The notes under the pieces are model-generated. The model made no database searches, had not been told where the DNA came from, and worked only from the letters and a program-made list of their open reading frames with translations. A DNA stretch of 64,000 nt from Clostridia bacterium (GTDB taxonomy: Bacteria; Bacillota; Clostridia; Christensenellales; Borkfalkiaceae). Positions 27,893 to 34,762 of this stretch are shown piece after piece (positions within the stretch are counted from its first letter, which is position 1; each line of letters begins with the position of its first letter). The stretch spans positions 1 to 64,000 of the forward strand of contig JAGANI010000042.1 in assembly GCA_017624285.1 (NCBI GenBank), read 5' to 3'. A program made the translations under genes and the position numbers.

Positions 27893-28165
27893 CAAACAAA
27901 AAAGACCCGTCTCGTTTGAGACGAGTCTTGTGAATCACAAGTACCCGCGGTACCACTCAAATTGCGTAAAAATACGCCACTCAGGCTCAATTAAGCCGTA
28001 TGCATTAACGCAGCAATCACGAGACGCGTCTACTTGCTTGCGCTTTTGGGCGTCCGGCTCGGAAGTGATAAGTTTTTGACTTTGTTTATCGGGATTACAC
28101 CACCCCCGACTCTCTGTAAAACTACCCGTCTAAACCGTCTTCGTCTTAGCCTTTTTATTAATTAT
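27893..28165 (-). ncRNA. T-box riboswitch, specifier ATC (Ile)
   Basis: Minus-strand leader with stem I (AGAGAG, GGTGTAA), the T-box GAGTGGTACCGCGGG (complement at 27944-27958) and a terminator hairpin (AGACTCGTCTC...GAGACGGGTCT plus T-run, complement near 27897-27930). The specifier by the six-bases-then-GAG rule is ATC at 28067-28069. A 38-base stretch over the antiterminator (27944-27981) is identical to the Val leader (25310-25347). Confidence 0.92.
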
Positions 28166-28171
28166 GTGATA

Positions 28172-28200
28172 AGTTTAGCACACGCAAAAACGTTTGTCAA
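28172..28200 (-). promoter_or_regulatory. Promoter of the Ile T-box operon
   Basis: Minus-strand TTGACA (28195-28200), 17-base spacer, TAAACT (28172-28177). Bases 28201-28308, up to the preceding gene, are AT-rich and show no terminator. Confidence 0.7.
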
Positions 28201-28308
28201 TAAAATTAAACGAATTTTTCGCATGTTTTTAAATTTTTTTAAGCGATGGTTTACTTTTTTAAAATATTATATATAAAGATTTTAAAACAAAGTTTTATTT
28301 TTTTATAG

Positions 28309-30762
28309 TTATTTTTTAAGACCTAAAATATCGATAGAAGTTTCCTTCATTTTATATTTTAAGATTTTGCCTGCTGCGTTCATGGGGAATTCTTCAGTAA
28401 AGATAAAATATCTTGGAACTTTATGCTTTGCCATGTTTTGATTGCCGTATTCACGCATATCGGCTTCCGTTGCGGTTTGACCCTTTTTAAGAATTATCCA
28501 AGCGCAAGCTTCTTCGCCATAACGCTCGTCAGGAACACCTACAACTTGAACGTCTTTAACTTTATCGTGGGTTAAATAGAACTCTTCAATTTCCCTTGGG
28601 TATAAGTTTTCGCCACCACGGATAATCATATCTTTAAGTCTACCCGTTACCTTATAATAGCCGTCAGGCGTACGGCAACAGATATCCCCACTATGAAGCC
28701 AACCGTCGGCGTCGATAGTTTGCTCGGTAGCCTTTGGCATTTTGTAGTAGCCCTTCATGATGTTATAACCACGCGCAACGAACTCACCATTTTCGCCGTC
28801 GGGCAACTCCTCGCCAGTTTCGGGGTCGATAATCTTACACTCTACCCCAGGGAAAGCGCTACCAACGGTTTCTACACGGTGGTCTAAGTCCTCGTTGACT
28901 TCACCCATAGTGCAACCAGGGGAAGCTTCAGTCTGACCGTAAACGCTGATGATTTCTTTCATGTTCATTTCAACCGAAGCACGACGCATTAAGTCGGGCG
29001 GACAGTTTGCGCCTGCCATTATCCCCGTACGCATGTGTGAAAAGTCCGTTTTAGCAAAATCCGCATGGTTAAACATTGCTATAAACATCGTGGGAACGCC
29101 GTTAAAGCAAGTTATTTTTTCATCATTGATACAAGCGAGCGACGATTTTGGCGAGAAATACGGCATCGGACAAATAGTACCGCCGTGCGTCATCATGTTG
29201 GTCATGGAAAGCACCATACCGAAACAATGGAACATGGGGACTTGAATCATCATCCTATCAGCGGTGGAAGTATCCATCCTATCGCCGATAATTTTGCCGT
29301 TGTTAATAATGTTTCTATGCGTAAGCATAACGCCTTTTGGGAAACCGGTAGTACCAGAAGTATATTGCATATTGCAAACGTCGTCGGGGTTAACCATAGA
29401 TGCGCGACGACGAACTTCTTCCTTAGGGACGAGCGACGAACGCTTGATAAAATCGTTCCACTCCAAACAACCGTCCATATTAAAGCCTACCGTAACCACG
29501 TTACGTAAAAACGGTAACTTTTTAGAATATAACGGCTGACCAGGGGTAACGGATTTAAGTTCTGGACATAATTCTTCAATAGTTGCTTTATAATCGGAAT
29601 CTTTGCAAGAATCAATCATAACCAACGTGTGTGTATCCGATTGACGAAGTAAATATTCTGCTTCGTGAATTTTATAAGCGGTATTTACAGTTACCAAAAC
29701 TGCGCCGATTTTTACCGTTGCCCAAAAGGTTAAAAACCATTGAGGGACGTTAGTTGCCCATACCGCTACGTGATGACCAGGTTCAACACCCAAAGATATA
29801 AGCGCTTGCGCTACCTTATCTACGTCGTCCCTAAATTGTGAGTACGTCCTAGTATAGTCTAAAGTAGTATACTTAAACGCGTACTGGTCGGGATAGCTAT
29901 TAGCCATTTCGTCCAACACGTCGGAAAAAGTTACGTCTAAAACGTCGTACTTCTTCCAAGGGTGCGTACCAGTCTTACTACGGTTATAATATATGGGTTT
30001 ATGAACCCCGTTATCCGTTGTCTTTTTAAGATACGAGTTAAAATGAGTTAAAATTATATCGGGTGAAGTTATCTCCCCAGCGTCGCTTGCGCAAACGTAA
30101 CCGTCGTAGTTTAACGAGCGTAAAGCGTTCATAAAATCTTTTACAGGGAGTTCACCATCGCCGATAAGTACGTTTTTATCGTTTAACCTATCACCTAATC
30201 TGACGTAACCGATATACGCGCCGAGCATTTGGATGGTGGTATCAGCAGATTCACCAGCGGTAAAATAAGTTTCACGAATATTCCAACAAACTTTTAAGCA
30301 TGCTGAAGAGAATAAATTAATTACCTCTAAAACCTTTTCCGTTTTGGAAAGCGGACCAGTAGTTTCAAGCAAAATTGAAACACCTAAATTTTCAGCCAAA
30401 GTAACGGCAGGGGTTAAAATTTGTTTAAGCGTAGCGTCGTCTGGAATTACGTCAGCGCGTAAAACAACGCTATTTACCGATGCGATTGAAGCGTATTCAA
30501 CGTATTTAACGATTACCGCGCCGTCTGCCGTGTAAGAAATTCTTTCAGGACAACCTAAAACGGTAATCGTTATATGACGATTTACGAGTTTACGCTTAGC
30601 ATCTACCGTGCAGTTGGACCTAAAAATACTATCGCTATGGGAAGATTTTTCAACTTCCGCATCGGATATTTCAAAACCGTCGAAACCGTAATCAAAAGCA
30701 GTATTGCAAAGTTCTATAAAAGATGACGACGGGATATGTTTATCTGAAAATGCAAGTTTCAT
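28309..30762 (-). CDS. TIM-barrel/acyl-CoA synthetase fusion (Leu module)
   Basis: An 817-residue fusion. Residues 1-265 resemble the sugar-phosphate isomerase/epimerase (xylose-isomerase-like) TIM barrel (LLETTG, IGDGELPVKDFMNAL, LNYDGYV), but the usual WDxHH and final SLEWE metal-site motifs read WNIRETYF and CASDAGE, so it may not be catalytic. Residues 275-810 are an AMP-forming acyl-CoA synthetase (YTSGTTGFPKGVM, YGQTEASPG, LHSGD, NAAGKILKYKM). The start overlaps the LeuA-like stop (TAATG), so the pair is translationally coupled. Proposed substrate: isovalerate, from the Leu T-box upstream. Confidence 0.83.
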   Translation of the reverse strand: MKLAFSDKHIPSSSFIELCNTAFDYGFDGFEISDAEVEKSSHSDSIFRSNCTVDAKRKLVNRHITITVLGCPERISYTADGAVIVKYVEYASIASVNSVVLRADVIPDDATLKQILTPAVTLAENLGVSILLETTGPLSKTEKVLEVINLFSSACLKVCWNIRETYFTAGESADTTIQMLGAYIGYVRLGDRLNDKNVLIGDGELPVKDFMNALRSLNYDGYVCASDAGEITSPDIILTHFNSYLKKTTDNGVHKPIYYNRSKTGTHPWKKYDVLDVTFSDVLDEMANSYPDQYAFKYTTLDYTRTYSQFRDDVDKVAQALISLGVEPGHHVAVWATNVPQWFLTFWATVKIGAVLVTVNTAYKIHEAEYLLRQSDTHTLVMIDSCKDSDYKATIEELCPELKSVTPGQPLYSKKLPFLRNVVTVGFNMDGCLEWNDFIKRSSLVPKEEVRRRASMVNPDDVCNMQYTSGTTGFPKGVMLTHRNIINNGKIIGDRMDTSTADRMMIQVPMFHCFGMVLSMTNMMTHGGTICPMPYFSPKSSLACINDEKITCFNGVPTMFIAMFNHADFAKTDFSHMRTGIMAGANCPPDLMRRASVEMNMKEIISVYGQTEASPGCTMGEVNEDLDHRVETVGSAFPGVECKIIDPETGEELPDGENGEFVARGYNIMKGYYKMPKATEQTIDADGWLHSGDICCRTPDGYYKVTGRLKDMIIRGGENLYPREIEEFYLTHDKVKDVQVVGVPDERYGEEACAWIILKKGQTATEADMREYGNQNMAKHKVPRYFIFTEEFPMNAAGKILKYKMKETSIDILGLKK

Positions 30763-32141
30763 TATTTGTTACCTTCGTGTACAATTTTGTTAATAGCATT
30801 GATATATGCGCGGATACATGCGCCTACAATATCGGTAGAAACACCGTTGCCGGGGTAAAGTTTACCATCTGCGCGGAGTCTAATTATTGACGAACCAACT
30901 GCTTCCCTACCCTTTGTTACTGCGTGTACTTGGAAGTCGTCAAGCTCGTAATGATGACCGATAACTTGTTCTATCGCATGGAAAGAAGCGTCGATAGGAC
31001 CATCACCCGTGGAAACGCCAGTAAAACGCTCGCCACATTTTTCTAAGGTAACGTTTGCGGTTGCCGGTATAACGTTACTGCTAGTTACCACGTAGTTGAT
31101 TAAATGATAAGTTGACGGAACTTGCATAGCCGAAGATGCTATAATTGCTTCAAGTTCTTTAATATCAATAGTTTCTTTACCGTTTAAAAGTTTTTTAACT
31201 TCGTCGTAGATATTACCTAAATCGGTATCGGAAAGCTCGTAACCAAGTTGCTTAACTACGGTAGCAACGTCTTTTAAATTTGCACTACTATCGATAAAAC
31301 CAACTGATACGTCCCCTGAGATTTCTTCTAAAACGGCTTTATCTGTGATAGAAGCAATTGCTTGAGAAATGCTTTTTACGTTGGTTACGTCTACGTCTAT
31401 AAATGCGTCTAAATCGAACTTTTTAGCACGGAATACGTCAGCTAAAACGTCGGTTTTAAGATAGTCGCCAACCATTGAAGTTATTACGCCGTCAGCCCCT
31501 GCTTTAATTGCTTGAATAGCGCAAGCCGTTGCCATCTTAAACTTATCCGACGGACAAACGAAAACTTTAATATCGCAAGCGTCTTTAACCTCTTTAACTA
31601 CGTTATAAAAATCTTCAGGAAAAGCTTCGCCATTGTCATCAAAAATAGTTACCGCCGAAGCACCTGCGTCGCAAGCCGTTTTAATTGCACTTACTAAAAA
31701 GCCTGCTTCTGCACGGAAAGCATCTTTTGCAACAAACTCAACAGTTTCGTAAAGATTAACCGATTTTTCAATAAGCTCTTTAATTTTACCGAGCATAACG
31801 GGTGCTTTTGCATGATAAAAATATTCCATTTGTGCGGTAGATACCGGCATAGCAACCTGTAACCCCGATTTTAATGAGTTTTTAACGCACTCGCTTGCTG
31901 TTTTAACTCCGTCTTCGCAAGCGCCTACTTCTATCATAACGGTTGCGTTATTAATTGAAGACGCAATAGTGCGATAGATAACCTCGTCCTCTTTGCTATT
32001 AGATAAACAAGGTAAGCAAATAGAATCAACTTTTGCTTTATCTAAACTTTCGCTAATAGCCAACTTCTCACGAAAAGTTAAAGATAAATCTTGCTCTTTA
32101 ATAGCCTTTAAAGTTATGTCTGAAACGATAATTTTTTTCAT
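30762..32141 (-). CDS. LeuA-like protein lacking the catalytic metal site
   Basis: The C-terminal third (about residues 340-459; GDGPIDASFHAIE, VSTDIVGACIRAYINAINKI) is clearly the leucine-binding regulatory domain of 2-isopropylmalate synthase. The N-terminal TIM barrel aligns too, but DTTLRDGEQ reads DITLKAIKEQ (residues 8-17) and the metal-binding HxHND reads CPSDK (196-200); the later NGxGERAGN loop is also gone. It therefore probably cannot condense acetyl-CoA with 2-oxoisovalerate. Preceded by a Leu T-box and coupled to a synthetase fusion. It may be a leucine sensor; that role is inference. Confidence 0.82.
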   Translation of the reverse strand: MKKIIVSDITLKAIKEQDLSLTFREKLAISESLDKAKVDSICLPCLSNSKEDEVIYRTIASSINNATVMIEVGACEDGVKTASECVKNSLKSGLQVAMPVSTAQMEYFYHAKAPVMLGKIKELIEKSVNLYETVEFVAKDAFRAEAGFLVSAIKTACDAGASAVTIFDDNGEAFPEDFYNVVKEVKDACDIKVFVCPSDKFKMATACAIQAIKAGADGVITSMVGDYLKTDVLADVFRAKKFDLDAFIDVDVTNVKSISQAIASITDKAVLEEISGDVSVGFIDSSANLKDVATVVKQLGYELSDTDLGNIYDEVKKLLNGKETIDIKELEAIIASSAMQVPSTYHLINYVVTSSNVIPATANVTLEKCGERFTGVSTGDGPIDASFHAIEQVIGHHYELDDFQVHAVTKGREAVGSSIIRLRADGKLYPGNGVSTDIVGACIRAYINAINKIVHEGNK

Positions 32142-32239
32142 ATAAAAACTCCCTTTGCCGTAAAAACGGTCTAATGATTAATGCTTTTGATTTTAATATT
32201 TATTGATATATTTTTGCAAAAATGCTCTTATTCTTAATG

Positions 32240-32520
32240 ACAAGGTTTAAAGTGATTTAGGAGATTGTCACGCTCGCTTTCGCTCACTCACAATGACAAA
32301 ATAAGGCTACGGAGCGAAACGTATTGATTAACAAAAACGATATATTGTCTAAACGGAGGCTACGGAGCAATAGATAATTGATTAGCGTTAGCGATTTGAC
32401 GAATAAAATGCAAAAAGGACAAGTGTTATTATAAGGGAGCATACTTGAAAAGTATGTAACCGAATAAAACACGAAGTAATTTGTAGCATTTTGTCGTCAA
32501 AAATAAATTAGATATTGCGC
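32240..32520. repeat. Non-coding repeat-like intergenic segment
   Basis: Between the Leu T-box terminator and the LeuA-like gene lie about 390 bases without a credible gene. It contains a near-palindromic segment (GATTGTCACGCTCGC...CACAATGAC at 32262-32296), two copies of AGGCTACGGAGC (near 32303 and 32357) and a small hairpin CATACTT-GA-AAGTATG near 32440. The first motif resembles dispersed intergenic repeats known from clostridial genomes. It looks inserted between leader and gene. Confidence 0.45.
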
Positions 32521-32531
32521 AGTAGCCGACA

Positions 32532-32790
32532 ATAAAAAAACCCGCAGTATCACTGCGGGATGATTGACTTGCAACCACGGTACCACCCGTATTGTCTTAA
32601 AAAGACCACTTAGTAGGTTCTATTAAACCCTTAGACTGTAACGGGTCCCCCCGAGGTATCTTACTATGACCTTTCAGACCCCTGCTCCGATACGAGACTG
32701 CATTTAAAATCGTTTACCGCCTCACACCAAACGACGGCTCTCTGAAAACTACCCTTAAATGCTTAATATCTTCAACGCATTTTTTAATTG
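32532..32790 (-). ncRNA. T-box riboswitch, specifier CTC (Leu)
   Basis: Minus-strand leader with AGAGAG and GGTGTGAG in stem I, T-box GGGTGGTACCGTGG (complement near 32575-32588) and a terminator TCCCGCAGTGATACTGCGGG with seven T (complement 32533-32560). The specifier by the six-bases-then-GAG rule is CTC at 32694-32696. The next gene downstream is the LeuA-like gene, about 390 bases away across the repeat segment. Confidence 0.9.
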
Positions 32791-32795
32791 ATATC

Positions 32796-32824
32796 ATTGT
32801 AAACCTTTAAAATGTAGTTGTCAA
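32796..32824 (-). promoter_or_regulatory. Promoter of the Leu T-box operon
   Basis: Minus-strand TTGACA (32819-32824), 17-base spacer, TACAAT (32796-32801). Confidence 0.7.
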
Positions 32825-32897
32825 CGATTTTTAATCACTTTTTTTGAAAAAAGTAAATTTATTTTTACCAAAACAAAAATGATAAGCCTTTTTTTGA

Positions 32898-34760
32898 CTA
32901 TTTGTTGATAAGCTTTATAATCAATCCATCACAAGCAGGTATATCTTTAGACGTATTGCCATATAAAACCGTAACGTTATAATTGATATTAGTATTACAG
33001 TCGAATTTTTGTGGTCTATCCGAATAATTTATGGCGGTAATAATATAACCGTTATCGCACTTAGATTGCGTTACACCTATATACGGATTGTTACTATTTA
33101 ATATATAGTTGTTTTTTAAATTACCAAAAACTTGTTCATACACTTTATAAAACTCTTGTGATTTATCTGGATTATAACCGTATAAAGTATCGTTTGCGAT
33201 AATTTCTGGCGCAAAATTTAAAAAGTATACTTCGCCCTTGCCGAAATTATTTTTGGTTAAAACGGGGTTGCCGGTTTCATCTTTTGCTAAAACGGTTGCA
33301 GTCGTTGCTTTAAGCAAAAGTTCCTTACTATTTTTATAGGTAATACTAGCGCCGTTAAACGTTGCAATATGGGTAGAACCTAACTTCATGCCCAAAGAAG
33401 TTAAACCCGTTACCCTATCAAACTCGGTAAGTTGACCACCGTCGTAAGTGATTAATAGTTTTGCACCGTCGTTATGCACACGCTCTAGCAAATAATCGTA
33501 CGTGCGACGGAAGGTTACTTCCCACCCGTTGATTGCAGGTAAAATATAGTTTTGGCTCTTTTTAGGGATTGTATCAGCTATATCAAAACTAACGTTAAAC
33601 CCAACCTGTTTTGCAAAAATATATGCCGAAGTTGCCATTTTAAAATTATCACCACGTGGTAAAACACAAACGGCATCTATTTGCTTATCTTGTAAATCAG
33701 GTAAATTTTGCATAACTGATGAAAGTTTTTTCATTTCGATAGCAACAGGTTTAGGAGTGCGGTCCTTAAATAATAAGCCTAACTCCCTTTCTATCATAGA
33801 CCAAGAGTATGGTGCTTTTTGTAAATCTAAATGCTCCATACCACACCACCAAAGATAACCTTTTAAGTTGTTTGCATAAGCAGACAAAACGTTTACGCGT
33901 AAAAAATCACCTGCCATTTGGTTGTTGCCTATTGTAGTAGAAAAAGTGCCTTGCTCTTGTATCATACAAGGTTTTTTACCGATTGCCGAATAATATTCAC
34001 TTTGCAAAGTAGGTATAATACTAGTCCTTAAAGAGTTGTAAGGCTCTCTATCACCTAGAACTGATGGCGACGGATACGGGTGGGTTGTAAGCAAATCAGC
34101 AAGTTCACCCTGGTCGGTAATATTCCAAACGCCGTCGTTTACAGAAAGCCCATGCATACCAGACGCTATAGGACGGGTGCTGTCTATCGATTTAATAGTG
34201 TTTACCATAAACGCCATCCAAGAATACGCCTCGTACCTATTTGAAAGCATTTGTAAGCAATTACACTCGTTACCAACGTCCCACATAACCACGTTTTTTA
34301 TATCCTTAAACGCAGTAACGATGGCCTTTACGTAACGGTTGGTCCATACACGGACTTCTGGGTCGGTAATTAAATTTCTACCGTCGAACGCTGGTGGCGC
34401 AAACATACGACCACTCATCCAACCCGTTAAAATAGAAACCGTAAGCGTCATATTAAAACTATCGGCAATTTTTGCAAACGTCTTAAAGCGCTCTATCATA
34501 ACTGGGTCTACCCCGTCAGCGCCGTAAGGCAAATAGTCTTCGTTATCGCCAAAAGCGTATTCTCTAAAAGTATTGCTCCAACCGTATAACTTTTTTACTG
34601 GTTGAAAATCTCGCCAATTAGGGAAAACCCTTAAATGGCGCACACCGTTTTCGCTTAATGCTTTTAGGTCGTTATAAACGACTTCTTCCGACCAATTTTT
34701 CCACATATCCGTACCGGAAACGGAATCCCAATAATTAACACCTAATAAAAAATTGCTCAT
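32898..34760 (-). CDS. GH5-like glycoside hydrolase, cytoplasmic
   Basis: A 620-residue protein with a clan-A (GH5-type) TIM barrel: GVNYWDS at the N terminus, the probable acid/base in WDVGNEC near residue 166, and the probable nucleophile in MIQEQGTF near 270. A β-rich C-terminal part follows from about 350. There is no signal peptide, so it should act on imported oligosaccharides. It ends the araC operon, two bases from the gene upstream. Substrate (perhaps a mannoside or β-glucoside) cannot be decided. Confidence 0.8.
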   Translation of the reverse strand: MSNFLLGVNYWDSVSGTDMWKNWSEEVVYNDLKALSENGVRHLRVFPNWRDFQPVKKLYGWSNTFREYAFGDNEDYLPYGADGVDPVMIERFKTFAKIADSFNMTLTVSILTGWMSGRMFAPPAFDGRNLITDPEVRVWTNRYVKAIVTAFKDIKNVVMWDVGNECNCLQMLSNRYEAYSWMAFMVNTIKSIDSTRPIASGMHGLSVNDGVWNITDQGELADLLTTHPYPSPSVLGDREPYNSLRTSIIPTLQSEYYSAIGKKPCMIQEQGTFSTTIGNNQMAGDFLRVNVLSAYANNLKGYLWWCGMEHLDLQKAPYSWSMIERELGLLFKDRTPKPVAIEMKKLSSVMQNLPDLQDKQIDAVCVLPRGDNFKMATSAYIFAKQVGFNVSFDIADTIPKKSQNYILPAINGWEVTFRRTYDYLLERVHNDGAKLLITYDGGQLTEFDRVTGLTSLGMKLGSTHIATFNGASITYKNSKELLLKATTATVLAKDETGNPVLTKNNFGKGEVYFLNFAPEIIANDTLYGYNPDKSQEFYKVYEQVFGNLKNNYILNSNNPYIGVTQSKCDNGYIITAINYSDRPQKFDCNTNINYNVTVLYGNTSKDIPACDGLIIKLINK

Positions 34761-34762
34761 AA

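Noticed and set aside
28034-28276. An 80-residue plus-strand frame across the Ile T-box
   Set aside because: It is the antisense of a structured leader and a promoter, with no ribosome site.
30762-32141. Calling this gene a functional leuA
   Set aside because: The metal-binding HxH and the LRDGE motif are missing, so normal 2-isopropylmalate synthase activity is improbable.
32284-32472. A 62-residue minus-strand reading frame between the Leu T-box and the LeuA-like gene
   Set aside because: It lies within the repeat-like segment, has a biased composition and no ribosome site, and resembles the spurious frames such repeats give.
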